A stretch of 64,000 nt of DNA from CBDBCU01 sp965203435 (GCA_965203435.1 CBDBCU010000002.1:496001-560000), one strand, 5' to 3'; counted from the first letter of the stretch, positions 16,967-25,714 are shown. Notes: a model not told the origin generated them from the letters alone. Translations and numbers: made by a program.

Positions 16967-18247
16967 CTAAAAGAACCGCCCCCGAATCCGGCCCCGGCGG
17001 TAAGCAATGCGGAGGGCCAGGGCCGCGCCGCCGGCCAGAATCGCTATCCCGCTCAAAAGGCCCACTATCAGCCAGGGCTGCAAGGCAAAATCCGGATCCA
17101 CATAGGACACCATAAGGCGGGAATCCGGTTGTTTGGGCCGCGGCGTATCCGCAGCGGATTGACTGCCGGGTTGATGGACGCCCTCCCGCAGTTCCTTGTG
17201 GCGTACCCGGCCCTGGTTTTCGACGAAAGCCGTGGCCGCGGCAAAATCGGCGGCATAAACCCGGAAAGTTACATTGGCCTGTTCCCCATCGGCATAGGTC
17301 AGCCAATACACCTCGTCCAATGCGCCCTCCCGCTGGGCCACATAATCCTTGAGCTGCGTCACCCGGTCGGCCACATTGGACACTTCCAGGGTAAAGCTGG
17401 CCCGGGGCGGATCGGACGGCCCCAATCCCGGCGGCAGCAGGGTCAGCCGGATGGATGCCAATTCCACCCGCCGCTCCAGAAAGTTCCGCTGCCCCTGCCA
17501 GCGTTCCACCTCGGCCCGCACCCGGGCCAATTCCCGCTCCACCGCCAGAATTTCCGCTACGCTGCCGCTGCGTTCCAGCAGAGCCAGCAGGCTTTGCTCC
17601 TCCCGCATGGCGCTGTTCAGCCGGGCCGACAGGTCAATATGCTGCGCGGTAACATCCTCTTGCCCTAAAGTGCGGAACTGCACTTCGCCCAGGGATTCCA
17701 GGCGTTCCAGGGCCGGGAAAAACTGCGGCTGCGGCACGCGCAGGGTCAAATCGGCCCGAGGCGGTTCCGCCCCGCCGGCGCTGGACAGCTGCTCGACGAA
17801 CCCGCCCAAATCCGCGGCAATGTTGCGGGCGCGGGTTACGGCCCGCTCCACAGAATCCGCCGCAATAGTCAATTCCGCGGTGGATATGATTTGGCGTACG
17901 GCAACTTGCCCGGTTTCCCGGCCGGCGGCATTGGCGGCGCGGTTCATCCCGGCCGCCGTGGCCGCCGGCATGGCCCGGGGGGCCGGGGTAGGGATGGCGG
18001 CCGCCGCATCCGATTTCGGAAAAGACGCGACCGGGATTGCATTGCCGCTTTCCCCGTCGGCCCCATCCCTGGCTTGAATTGCGGCCGATTCCGTCCGGTC
18101 AAGACCCGATACTATCCCGGTCTGCGGCCAACCCGGAGCGGCCGGAGCGGCCGCCGTTGCCCCCTCGTCCGCGCCGGCGCAACCGATCAGCAGCATTAAA
18201 AGCGCCAGAGCCGTTGCCGCAAAAACCCAAAGTTTCCCTGTTGCCAT
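16967..18247 (-). CDS. DUF4349 lipoprotein
   Basis: A 426-residue envelope protein. It has a signal peptide with lipobox LIGCAG (lipid Cys23), a low-complexity Ala-rich region to about residue 125, and then the DUF4349 domain (RQIISTAELTIAADSVERAV, DLGGFVEQLSS). An extended coiled coil follows (LERSGSVAEILAVERELARV), and a C-terminal membrane helix (PWLIVGLLSGIAILAGGAAL) ends in basic residues. DUF4349 proteins are lipoproteins of unknown function. The gene is monocistronic and faces the BNR gene's upstream region. Confidence 0.85.
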   Translation of the reverse strand: MATGKLWVFAATALALLMLLIGCAGADEGATAAAPAAPGWPQTGIVSGLDRTESAAIQARDGADGESGNAIPVASFPKSDAAAAIPTPAPRAMPAATAAGMNRAANAAGRETGQVAVRQIISTAELTIAADSVERAVTRARNIAADLGGFVEQLSSAGGAEPPRADLTLRVPQPQFFPALERLESLGEVQFRTLGQEDVTAQHIDLSARLNSAMREEQSLLALLERSGSVAEILAVERELARVRAEVERWQGQRNFLERRVELASIRLTLLPPGLGPSDPPRASFTLEVSNVADRVTQLKDYVAQREGALDEVYWLTYADGEQANVTFRVYAADFAAATAFVENQGRVRHKELREGVHQPGSQSAADTPRPKQPDSRLMVSYVDPDFALQPWLIVGLLSGIAILAGGAALALRIAYRRGRIRGRFF

Positions 18248-18392
18248 AGACTCCGCCCGCCTTGCCGGGAATAAGTTGAATGTGGCCCCAATTTTACTAC
18301 AAAAAGGGATGGCGGCGGTATCCCGAAATTTCCCCGTCTTGATTCAGTTGCCTGGCAGGATGAACCCTTTGCCGTCATTCGCTATCCTCCCA

Positions 18393-18490
18393 CCGTCATT
18401 CCCGCGTAAGCGGGAATCCCGAACGGTACTGTCTTATGATGGTATTGTCGACAGGCAACCGTGGGATTCCCGCTTACGCGGGAATGACGG
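18393..18490. repeat. Rep-A element
   Basis: A 98-bp copy whose centre contains TATTGTCGACAGGCAACCGT, nearly identical to the copy at 63858 and to the inverted copy at 60423. These three form a recent subfamily. Confidence 0.9.
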
Positions 18491-18509
18491 TAGGGGGCCG
18501 TCAACCACC

Positions 18510-18562
18510 TTTCTATACAGACACCCAAAATCCTGTCTATCCTGTCTATCCATGTTTGAATC
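18510..18562. repeat. Half Rep-B element
   Basis: CTGTCTATCCATGTTTGAAT right arm only, 20 bases after a Rep-A copy. Together they fill much of the gap 18248-18732. Confidence 0.75.
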
Positions 18563-18732
18563 CGTCTCCCTTTGGGCGGGCCGGGCGGTAAAGGGGCGGC
18601 GGAAATGGCGGTTTATACAGGCGATTGCCCGGTGCCATTACGAATTACCCCTAGCCTTTTCGCAGATTTGGCGTTATTATGGGCATATATCAGGGCGCGA
18701 CGGACCCAATCCTTAATGCGGAGGGGGAAATT

Positions 18733-19716
18733 ATGAACGACTACACCATCAGCATTGGTACTGTCGGCGGGGGCTTGTCGGTCAGCCCGGACGGGGGCGA
18801 AACCTGGAATCGCATCCGGGATCCCCTGCCCTCGGAAGGCAATGTGCGGGCCTTGACCGTCTATCCCGACGACCCGCAGCGCCTTATCGCCGGCACGGAT
18901 GGCGGTATTTTCCGCAGCGACGACAACGGCGTCTCCTGGCAGGAACTGGATTCCCCGATGGGCAGTATCCAAATCTGGTCGGTGGCCGTGGATCCGGAGG
19001 ATGCGGACACCATTTTTGCCGGCACCCGCCCGGACGCTTTCCGCTCCCGGGATGGCGGCAAAACCTGGGAACAGCTTTCCCTGGGCGTAACCCTGCCCTG
19101 TCCGGTGGGCATTCCCCGCACCACCAACATCATCGTCGACCCCCGGGATCATCGGACGGTGTGGGCCGGCATTGAGGTGGATGGCATTTACAAGAGTATG
19201 GACGGCGGCGACCGCTGGCTGCACCTGCCCGACCTGGGGCCGGATCCCTTTCACGGGGATATTCACGGGATGGCCCTGCGGCGGGCCGGCGGACGGACGG
19301 CCATTCACGCCACCACGCCCTTTGGCATTTCCACCAGCGTGGATGAGGGGGAAAGCTGGGATTTGCACGAGTTTCCCAAGTTTCACGCCGACGACCGCCG
19401 TTCCTACTGCCGGGGGATGGCGGTCAAACCGGACAATCCGCAGGTGATGTTCGTCGGCAACGGCGATTCCATTCCCGGCGTTACCGGAGCCATCCGGCGC
19501 ACCACCGACGGCGGCCAGACCTGGCAGGCGGTCAATCTGCCGGTGCCGCCCAATTCGGTGGTTTATTGGTTCGGCGTCCACCCGGCACTGCCGGAGGTAG
19601 TCATCGCCGCCAGCCTGTACGGGTATGTCTATCGCAGCGCGGATGGCGGCGACACCTGGGAAAAGCTGCCCAAAGAGTTCGGGGAAATCCGCGCCGTAGC
19701 CCTGACGCCTAATTAG
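18733..19716 (+). CDS. BNR/YCF48-type beta-propeller protein
   Basis: A 327-residue protein built of sialidase-type Asp-box repeats (SPDGGETWNRI, SDDNGVSWQEL, SRDGGKTWEQL, SMDGGDRWLHL, TTDGGQTWQAV, SADGGDTWEKL), a predicted six- or seven-bladed propeller. It lacks a signal peptide. Homologs are often annotated as glycosyl hydrolase or WD40/YVTN proteins, but no catalytic residues can be claimed. The start at 18733 follows GCGGAGGGGG, a block that also precedes the ABC binding-protein gene (230-237). Confidence 0.8.
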   Translation: MNDYTISIGTVGGGLSVSPDGGETWNRIRDPLPSEGNVRALTVYPDDPQRLIAGTDGGIFRSDDNGVSWQELDSPMGSIQIWSVAVDPEDADTIFAGTRPDAFRSRDGGKTWEQLSLGVTLPCPVGIPRTTNIIVDPRDHRTVWAGIEVDGIYKSMDGGDRWLHLPDLGPDPFHGDIHGMALRRAGGRTAIHATTPFGISTSVDEGESWDLHEFPKFHADDRRSYCRGMAVKPDNPQVMFVGNGDSIPGVTGAIRRTTDGGQTWQAVNLPVPPNSVVYWFGVHPALPEVVIAASLYGYVYRSADGGDTWEKLPKEFGEIRAVALTPN

Positions 19717-19760
19717 GGGAGGGATGCGGCCGGGCAATACCCGGATTAGTAGCCTGGTTT

Positions 19761-19792
19761 AAGGGGCGGGGATATTGCCAACCCCGCCCCTT
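19761..19792. terminator. Bidirectional hairpin between convergent genes
   Basis: AAGGGGCGGGG and CCCCGCCCCTT form an 11-bp perfect stem with a 10-base loop. It lies between the stops of the BNR gene (+) and the FRG gene (-). The T tract is weak. Confidence 0.6.
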
Positions 19793-19821
19793 GGGTTAGC
19801 GATTTGCACGCTATCCCGGAT

Positions 19822-20925
19822 TTATCCCCCCAGCATTTCGGCCAGATCCGGGGGCATTTGGATACCATGCCGCTGCTCAAAGGCGGCGACGGTTTCGTAG
19901 TCCTCTAGGAATGAACCCGCAATGTCCGCCCCTTTACTGAGTGCGACATTAAAATCTGCTCTGGCCCGCTCCCATTCGCCCAAATGCAACCAAGCCTCTC
20001 CGCGATAGTAGTAAGCCGCCGCATAATCCGGGTCCAGGTTTATGGCGCTAGTAAGGTCTTGGATAGTGAGGTCCCACTCGCTTTTAAGCCGGTAAGTAAA
20101 GCCGCGATTGAAATAACCCACGGCGTAATCCGGATCCAGATCTACGGCTTGGTTAAAATCTGCAATAGCAAGGTCGATCTCCCCTATCGTCTGGTATGCC
20201 GCGCCGCGACCATTATAGGCTTCAACCAGTTGGGGATTAAGAGCCAAGGCTTGGCTGAAACGTTCAATGGCCCCTGGATAATCCGCCCTGTCCAGATAAG
20301 ACTGGCCGGCGCTGAAAGTGGCGGAGGCTTCCTGGTGGATGGCCGCGTACCGGATATAGCCGTGCAGGTCGTTATAGATAGTTTCAGCGGCAATGCCGTG
20401 ACCCTGGCGCAGGTAGCGCAACAGCGGCGCTTTGCGCTGAGCCGGAATAACGACCACAATATCCGGCTCAATAAAGCCTTCCGGTGGGCGCACGAAAATG
20501 CTTTTCTGGGCGATGGCCCGGTTCACCGGGCGGCTCGGCTCGTAGATGGAATCGGCAATCGCCGCTGACTTTTTCAGCAGAAGGACGCGGCCATCCTGGG
20601 AAGGGCTGCCATCGCAGGCAAAGAACAGGGCAATGAGATAGTCGGCGGTAAAGTCAATCAGGTTGGTCTTGCCGCCGTAATGCTGGAGTTCGGTCAGAAT
20701 TTCAAACGCATCCTTCTCGGTAGTGAACCGCTGCGCTTCCAACAAGCGTATTTCTTGCACGGCTTCGACTTGACCGCGCAAGTGGCCCGGTAGCTCGCGG
20801 TAGAGGCCGGAGGATACCTCGGGATAGCACTGGGGTTCGCCCCGGAAAATGTAATCCCCGGCGGCGGCTTCCCGCGCCAAATTGGTAATTACTTCCAGGA
20901 CTTCTCCCAAGGCATCGCTAGGCAT
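19822..20925 (-). CDS. FRG-domain protein with TPR repeats
   Basis: A 367-residue protein. The N-terminal FRG domain (residues about 20-200) shows YIFRGEPQCYPEVSSGLYRE, LQHYGGKTNLIDFTADYLIA, FFACDG and QKSIFVRPPEGFIEPD. FRG domains are widespread in accessory and defence contexts but biochemically uncharacterised to my knowledge. Four TPR units follow (for example AYNGRGAAYQTIGEIDLAIA), then a tail with DYETVAAFEQ and ending EMLGG. The same domain order and the same tail occur in the gene at 31967-33298. Its ATG (20925) overlaps the stop of a small basic ORF by 8 bases (ATGCCTAG). Confidence 0.85.
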   Translation of the reverse strand: MPSDALGEVLEVITNLAREAAAGDYIFRGEPQCYPEVSSGLYRELPGHLRGQVEAVQEIRLLEAQRFTTEKDAFEILTELQHYGGKTNLIDFTADYLIALFFACDGSPSQDGRVLLLKKSAAIADSIYEPSRPVNRAIAQKSIFVRPPEGFIEPDIVVVIPAQRKAPLLRYLRQGHGIAAETIYNDLHGYIRYAAIHQEASATFSAGQSYLDRADYPGAIERFSQALALNPQLVEAYNGRGAAYQTIGEIDLAIADFNQAVDLDPDYAVGYFNRGFTYRLKSEWDLTIQDLTSAINLDPDYAAAYYYRGEAWLHLGEWERARADFNVALSKGADIAGSFLEDYETVAAFEQRHGIQMPPDLAEMLGG

Positions 20926-21094
20926 ACCGACTTTCGTCCTTACCCGGTTGCTGGCGCAGGGGCAACCGAGCGCCGCCGCGCTGCGGCAACCGCCGCCGCC
21001 GCACCGGTTGTTGGCCCGTCTTGCCGGACTTGCCGGAAGGCCCGGTTTTCGCCCCCGACGAAGGGCTGTAGTTGGTCGCGCTAATGGGCTGCAT
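20918..21094 (-). CDS. Small basic protein upstream of FRG gene
   Basis: A 58-residue Arg/Lys/Gly-rich protein (MQPISATNYSPSSGAKTGPS, then QPVRRRRLPQRGGARLPL). I recognise no family with certainty. It is probably real: a near-perfect AGGAGGTG ribosome site precedes ATG 21094, a promoter lies 30 bases further upstream, its 3' end overlaps the FRG start by 8 bases, and a paralog with conserved reading frame occurs at 21278-21457. A role as a partner (antitoxin or adaptor) of the FRG protein is inference from gene order. Confidence 0.65.
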   Translation of the reverse strand: MQPISATNYSPSSGAKTGPSGKSGKTGQQPVRRRRLPQRGGARLPLRQQPGKDESRYA

Positions 21095-21122
21095 TGTGTC
21101 ACCTCCTGCCCAAGATACCCGG

Positions 21123-21151
21123 ATTGTCCCCCATTCCACTGCCTTTGTCAA
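21123..21151 (-). promoter_or_regulatory. Promoter of the first FRG module
   Basis: On the minus strand TTGACA (21151-21146) and GACAAT (21128-21123) are 17 bases apart, about 30 bases from the small ORF start. Confidence 0.65.
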
Positions 21152-21171
21152 GGGCAAAACCGGCAATTCAA

Positions 21172-21291
21172 TCAGCCTTTACCCGGCCGCCCCACCCTTG
21201 CGGGAATAGCACCGGTTCCATCCCCGGCGGCGGCTTTCCGCGCCAGATTGGTGATTACTTCCAGGACTTCGCCCAGTTCATCGCTGGACAT
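21172..21291 (-). pseudogene. Truncated FRG gene remnant
   Basis: Reading from ATG 21291 gives SDELGEVLEVITNLAR, then KAAAGD, nearly identical to the start of the intact FRG protein (SDALGEVLEVITNLAREAAA). The similarity ends there and translation stops after 39 residues. The whole remainder of the FRG-TPR gene is missing, so this is a decayed tandem copy. Confidence 0.8.
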
Positions 21292-21457
21292 ACCGAATTT
21301 CGACCTTGCCCGTCTGCGGGTTCAGAGTAAACTGAGCGCCGCCGCGCTGTTGCCGCCGCCTCCGCACCGGTTGCCGGCCCGTCTTGCCACAAGTCCGGCA
21401 GGGCGCAGTTTTCGTCCCTGCCCGAGGGCTGTAGCTGGTCGCGCTAATGGGCTGCAT
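21278..21457 (-). CDS. Paralog of the small FRG-associated protein
   Basis: A 59-residue basic protein (MQPISATSYSPRAGTKTAPC, then RTCGKTGRQPVRRRR, ending VEIRYVQR) homologous to the ORF at 20918-21094. It keeps a CxxC pair absent from that copy. A GGGAGGTG ribosome site precedes the ATG. Its own FRG partner is truncated; the overlap with the remnant start is 14 bases here because the earlier stop codon is lost. It may still supply the small protein, or be decaying. Confidence 0.6.
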   Translation of the reverse strand: MQPISATSYSPRAGTKTAPCRTCGKTGRQPVRRRRQQRGGAQFTLNPQTGKVEIRYVQR

Positions 21458-21486
21458 TGATGTCACCTCCCGCCCTTGATAAGTTG

Positions 21487-21515
21487 ATTATCCCCCATTT
21501 CCCCGCCTTGGTCAA
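21487..21515 (-). promoter_or_regulatory. Promoter of the duplicated FRG module
   Basis: TTGACC (21515-21510) and GATAAT (21492-21487) on the minus strand are 17 bases apart. Position and spacing match the promoter of the first copy, so the duplication included the control region. Confidence 0.65.
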
Positions 21516-21562
21516 GGGTAAAACCGGCAATGCAATCGGCCTTTCCCCGGCCGCCCACCTGC

Positions 21563-22522
21563 CTACGGGTTAAGTTTAAGCCACACCGCGCCGGCATCCA
21601 CGCCAAATCGCCGTAGCAGAGCCTTGGTACTCTCGGATACTTCGACGTTGCCGCGCCTTTGATTCAGATGAAGGCCGTTAGACAACCGACTCGGATTCCT
21701 AAAATCCGTGCCGTTGGTGTGCTGGCTGGTGGTGTTGACCACGCAAGTCGTTATCCCCCGCAGGACCGGACACTTATCGGCGGTCAACTGATTGGTTCGG
21801 ATTAACCACTCAGCAGTCTCCCGCAGGGCCTGCCGCCAGCTTTGAATCGGCTTTTCCCTTTCCCCGGGAAAGAGAATCGCCATCGGTTTCGGACTGTTAA
21901 GCCTTTCCGGCGTGTAGAGGGATACATCTACCCAATCATCACCAGCGGGGACAGACGGTTGCGGGTTAACAACCGTTGCCGCCGGCGTCGGAGCAACCGC
22001 CACCACCGGCGGAGAAATAATCGGTTCCACTGCCGCCACTGGCTCTCCCGTTGCCAGGTTAGGCCGCCACAGCAGCAGCAGTTTCAGGGCAAGCTGGTGC
22101 GCGGGTTCGCCGGAAAGGGATACGCTCAACTTCCGGCGTTCACTGCCGGAAAAGTCGGAAACATCGTCAAGAACCCACCGATTGCCATCGGTCAGGCCGG
22201 CGTATTTCACCCGCTGCGTCAAAGCGTAGGTGAAAATCTGTTCCACGTTGCGCGGGGATTCCAGAGTTTCATCCAACCTCTTGGCTTCGATGAAAGCCTG
22301 CGGCTTGTCGCCGCCGCCCAGCAAAGCGTAGTCGGCCCGGCCGTTGCCGACGGTATACTCCGGCGTAACCAAGGCCGGATCGGCCGTGTCCCAGCCCAGG
22401 GCCCGCAGCAGCGGGTCAATCAGGGCGTAGCGGGTCAACGCTTCGCTTTGACTCAAAGCCGGGCGGTGCTGCTCGATCCGCCCTTGCAGCGTCGCAATCA
22501 CCCCCACCAAATCGTCCAGCAT
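21563..22522 (-). CDS. HSDR_N-type nuclease-domain protein
   Basis: A 319-residue protein whose N-terminal half resembles the type I restriction HsdR N-terminal nuclease domain (PD-(D/E)XK fold): ALIDPLLRALGWD, then PEYTVGNGRADYALL and AFIEAKRL supply the D...ExK residues. HsdR translocase motifs are absent. A Pro/Ala/Val-rich linker (about 165-200) leads to a C-terminal domain I do not recognise. Such stand-alone proteins are usually annotated as 'type I restriction enzyme HsdR N-terminal domain'. There is no HsdM or HsdS nearby, so DNA restriction is possible but unproven. The start follows GGAGGC. Confidence 0.75.
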   Translation of the reverse strand: MLDDLVGVIATLQGRIEQHRPALSQSEALTRYALIDPLLRALGWDTADPALVTPEYTVGNGRADYALLGGGDKPQAFIEAKRLDETLESPRNVEQIFTYALTQRVKYAGLTDGNRWVLDDVSDFSGSERRKLSVSLSGEPAHQLALKLLLLWRPNLATGEPVAAVEPIISPPVVAVAPTPAATVVNPQPSVPAGDDWVDVSLYTPERLNSPKPMAILFPGEREKPIQSWRQALRETAEWLIRTNQLTADKCPVLRGITTCVVNTTSQHTNGTDFRNPSRLSNGLHLNQRRGNVEVSESTKALLRRFGVDAGAVWLKLNP

Positions 22523-22606
22523 AATGCCTCCGTTCCGCCGGTTCGAGCCCGGTTGCGGGCATTGTAGCCGGTAGGATATGATTGGTCAAATCCCGGCCCA
22601 ACCCGG

Positions 22607-23041
22607 TCAGGCCGCCCGTTCCGCCGCCGGTTGAGCGCCCACCGCCGCCAGCGCCGCCATTACCCGGTCGATGGGGATGCTGTAGTTCAGGATTAGCAGT
22701 TGGCCGGCTTCCTTTTCGCTGACCCCCAAGCGCCGGGCCAAATCCGCCGTTCCCATACCCTGGGCCCGCAGGGCCGTATAGAGATCCAGCTGGGCGGCAA
22801 TCAGCGGCTGCACGCCAACCAATTCCTGCCCCGCCGCCCGGGGGCTGGGCGTGGGCAGTTCCTCCTGACAGTCGATATAGGCGGCCAAGGCAACGACCAA
22901 GGCATCCTCGGCCAGGATGATGGCCTCCTTGAAAGTGTCGCCGCCGGTATGACAGCCGATTACATCGGGAAAGGAAACGATATAGCTCCGCTCGCCCTCG
23001 GTTTCATCGAGGACGATGCTGCACGGAAAGGTGTATTGCAC
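22607..23041 (-). CDS. hicB: HicB-family antitoxin with HTH
   Basis: A 144-residue HicB with the N-terminal HicB fold (YIVSFPDVIGCHTGGDTFKEA) and a C-terminal helix-turn-helix (QGMGTADLARRLGVSEKEAG). It starts 2 bases after the hicA stop. Its layout and the spacing to hicA are the same as in the locus at 2280-2974. Confidence 0.9.
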   Translation of the reverse strand: MQYTFPCSIVLDETEGERSYIVSFPDVIGCHTGGDTFKEAIILAEDALVVALAAYIDCQEELPTPSPRAAGQELVGVQPLIAAQLDLYTALRAQGMGTADLARRLGVSEKEAGQLLILNYSIPIDRVMAALAAVGAQPAAERAA

Positions 23042-23043
23042 TT

Positions 23044-23250
23044 TCAGAACCTCCTGCGGTCGATGCCCAATTGCCTGAGCATACTCAAAAGCAGCCCCGG
23101 CTTAATCTCCCCGTGTTTTACCTGGGTGCGCCGGCGGCCTAGGAAAAAGGTTCCGTGGCTGCCTTTGCCCCGCTCCGGGGCAAAGGAGCACTCCAACCCG
23201 TTGTTCCGGGCGTAGCGGCGGGCCCGCCGGACAAATTGTTGACCGTTCAT
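23044..23250 (-). CDS. hicA: HicA-family toxin
   Basis: A 68-residue HicA of normal size with RRYARNNGLECSFAPERG, the catalytic-His motif GKGSHGTFFLG and tail LGIDRRRF. TACAAT at 23262-23257 on the minus strand ends only 6 bases before the ATG and no ribosome site is present, suggesting a leaderless message. It is the intact reference for the inserted hicA at 2714-2974. Confidence 0.9.
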   Translation of the reverse strand: MNGQQFVRRARRYARNNGLECSFAPERGKGSHGTFFLGRRRTQVKHGEIKPGLLLSMLRQLGIDRRRF

Positions 23251-23302
23251 AGGGCTATTGTAACCTTACCGGATACCGCCGTCAAAGCAACCCGGGCTGT
23301 GG

Positions 23303-23427
23303 ATTCAAACATGGATTAACAGGATAGACAGGATTCTTTTTATCGGCCCAGAGCGGTTATTGACGGTCAGTACCGTTCTATACCGACCAACAAAATCCTG
23401 TCTATCCTGCCCATCCATGTTTGAATC
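23303..23427. repeat. Rep-B element
   Basis: A full element: TTCAAACATGGATTAACAGG at the left is mirrored by ATCCATGTTTGAATCC at the right, with CCTGTCTATCC inside. Confidence 0.85.
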
Positions 23428-23435
23428 CGCCCCGG

Positions 23436-25340
23436 CTATTCCTCCAGGGTGGTGATGTCCCCCGGATCCAGTCCCAGCTCCCGGGCTTTCAGCAGGCGGC
23501 GCATTATCTTGCCGGAGCGGGTCTTGGGCAGTAGCGGCGTGAACTCAATTTCCGCCGGCACCGCTATCGGCCCCAAAGCGGTGCGAACCTGATTCCGCAG
23601 GGCGTCCACCATCACATCCGACGGATCGTTGCCCACCCGCAGGGTTACGAAACCCTTGATGACTTCCCCCCGCAGTTGATCCGGCTTGCCGATAACCGCC
23701 GCCTCGGCCACCGCCGGATGGGACACCAGGGCGCTCTCCACTTCCGCCGACCCGATGCGGTGGCCGGCCACATTCAGCACATCGTCGGCCCGCCCCACCA
23801 CCATATAGTAGCCATCGGCATCGCGCAGGGCCACATCCCCGGAGGAATAGACCCCCGGGATCTGCTGCCAAGTGGCGGCGTAGCGTTCCGGGTCGCCCCA
23901 AACGGTGCGGGAAAAGTGGGGAAAGGGCCGGCGGATGACCAGAAACCCGCCCTTGTCCGGCTCCTCGATCGGCTGTCCCTCCCGGTCGACCACATCCAGC
24001 AAGGCCCCGGGCAGCGGCTTGCCGACCCGGCCGGGCCGGGAGGCCATCGTAGCCAGCGTCCCCAGGCAAGGGCCGCCGGTTTCCGTCTGCCACCAGTTAT
24101 CCACAATGTGCGCCCACTCGCCGCTACCGCAGATATGTTCGTAAGCCCAGCGCAAAGCCTCCGGATTCAGCGGCTCCCCGGCGCAGGTCAAAAAGCGCAG
24201 CGAGCGCAGATTGTAGCCCTGAGCCGGCTCCGCCCCGTAGCGCATCAGCATCCGCACCGCCGTGGGGGCCGTGAAAATCACATTGACCCCATACTTCTCG
24301 ATGATTTCGTAAAAGACGGCGCTGTGGGGATAGTCCGGGGCCCCTTCCCGAAAAATAGTAGTAGCCCCGGCCACCAGCGGCGCATAGACGATATAGCTGT
24401 GGCCGACCACCCAGCCAATGTCCGACATACACCAGAAAACATCGGCGTCTTTCACATCCCAAAAGGTCTTGAAATGGTAATGAGTGCCGACCATATAGCC
24501 GCCGTGGACATGGACAACCCCTTTGGGCTTGCCGGTAGTGCCGCTGGTGTAGAGGATATAGAGGGGATCCTCCGCGTCCATCACTTCCGCCGGGCATTCG
24601 ATGGCACTGGCCGCCAGCAGTTGGTCAAAATCGGTCTGGCCGGGGGACAATTCGGTTTGCTCCGGTTCCCGCCGCCAGAGGATAACGGCGGTCAACGAAT
24701 CGCAGCCGATAACGGCCTCATCCGCGATGGATTTCAAGTCCACCCGGCTGCCGCGCCGGTAGCCCACATCCCCGGCAATCAGAACCTTGGCGGCGGCGTC
24801 CTGAATGCGATCCCGCAAAGAGCCGACGCTGAACCCGGCATAGACCACGCTGTGGATGGCTCCAATCCGGGCGCAGGCCAGCATGGCGATAGCCCCCTCC
24901 GGAGTCAACGGCATATAGATGACCACCCGGTCGCCTTTGCCCACGCCCAGGGATTTCAGCCCGTTGGCGCAGCGATTGACCTGCTGGGCCAAGCGGCCGT
25001 AGGTATAAACCTGTTCCGCGCCATCCTCGCCCAGCCAGATGAGAGCCGCCTTGTTCCGCCGCTCGGTCGTCAAATGCCGATCCAGGGCGTTGTAGCAGAT
25101 GTTGGTCTGCCCGCCGAGGAACCACCGAAAGTTGGGATAATCCCACTGAAAGACGGCATCCCAGGGGCGGAACCAGTGCAGCCCGGCGGCGGCCTCGGCC
25201 CAGAACCCTTCCGGGTCGGCCAGGGAACGGGCATAAACGGCGTCATAATCTTGCAGGGCGGCCTGCCCGGATACATGGGGCGGCGGCGGAATCTCCCCGG
25301 ATTCCCGCAGCAGGTTGTCAATCTGTCCTTGCTGAACCAT
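23436..25340 (-). CDS. acs: Acetyl-CoA synthetase-like AMP-forming acyl-CoA ligase
   Basis: Activates acetate (or propionate) to the acyl-CoA via an acyl-adenylate. The 634-residue length and motifs fit Acs: an N-terminal FWAEAAAGLHWFRPWDAVFQ segment, the P-loop-like YTSGTTGKPKGVVH, DIGWVVGHSYIVYAPL, VDNWWQTETGG, and YYMVVGRADDVLNVAGHRIG. The C-terminal acetylatable Lys lies in TRSGKIMRR. Gly/Ala changes around the pocket cannot be judged by eye, so acetate versus propionate is open. The start at 25340 follows GGAGCGCTGCT; upstream in-frame codons run into repeat DNA. Confidence 0.93.
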   Translation of the reverse strand: MVQQGQIDNLLRESGEIPPPPHVSGQAALQDYDAVYARSLADPEGFWAEAAAGLHWFRPWDAVFQWDYPNFRWFLGGQTNICYNALDRHLTTERRNKAALIWLGEDGAEQVYTYGRLAQQVNRCANGLKSLGVGKGDRVVIYMPLTPEGAIAMLACARIGAIHSVVYAGFSVGSLRDRIQDAAAKVLIAGDVGYRRGSRVDLKSIADEAVIGCDSLTAVILWRREPEQTELSPGQTDFDQLLAASAIECPAEVMDAEDPLYILYTSGTTGKPKGVVHVHGGYMVGTHYHFKTFWDVKDADVFWCMSDIGWVVGHSYIVYAPLVAGATTIFREGAPDYPHSAVFYEIIEKYGVNVIFTAPTAVRMLMRYGAEPAQGYNLRSLRFLTCAGEPLNPEALRWAYEHICGSGEWAHIVDNWWQTETGGPCLGTLATMASRPGRVGKPLPGALLDVVDREGQPIEEPDKGGFLVIRRPFPHFSRTVWGDPERYAATWQQIPGVYSSGDVALRDADGYYMVVGRADDVLNVAGHRIGSAEVESALVSHPAVAEAAVIGKPDQLRGEVIKGFVTLRVGNDPSDVMVDALRNQVRTALGPIAVPAEIEFTPLLPKTRSGKIMRRLLKARELGLDPGDITTLEE

Positions 25341-25443
25341 AGCAGCGCTCCTTTGTAGTTGATTGGCGGATTTGCGGCCGGCGGCTAATCCGCCGGCAAT
25401 CGGCTGCCGGGAAGTATGTTGGCAAGCCGCAGCCAATTCCTTT

Positions 25444-25505
25444 CCGCTCATCCTGAACTTGTTGAAGGATGCCCTTCCAAGCGTAGCCGAGGGATCTGAA
25501 ATGCC
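25444..25505. repeat. Rep-C plus half Rep-D in a 488-bp gap
   Basis: CTCATCCTGAACTTGTTGAA is followed directly by AAGCGTAGCCGAGGGATCTG, a Rep-D arm. The rest of 25341-25828 holds degenerate CTACCGTCCTTCCCGCC units (25520-25612), a full Rep-A, and degenerate ACGGTAGGGG units (25715-25790). No gene is visible. Confidence 0.75.
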
Positions 25506-25616
25506 GGCCCTAGCTACCGTCCTTCCCCCCTTACTACCGTCCTTCCCGCCCTCCACCGCAATTCCCGCCCTAGCTACCGTCCTTCCCGCCTCCCACCGTC
25601 ATGCCGGCTGTCCCTA

Positions 25617-25714
25617 CCGTCATTCCCGCGTAAGCGGGAATCCGGCGGCGGTTGGACGGCAAAGGGCTGGTCTTTTCAGCACCGTCGGGATTCCCGCTTA
25701 CGCGGGAATGACGG
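25617..25714. repeat. Rep-A element
   Basis: A 98-bp copy with intact arms; its centre shares no obvious subfamily signature with its neighbours. Confidence 0.9.

Noticed and set aside
19822..21102. Longer FRG protein starting at 21102
   Set aside because: The extra 59 residues are Arg/Gly/Pro-rich, out-of-frame readings of the small upstream ORF, which has the ribosome site; the second FRG module starts at the equivalent of 20925.
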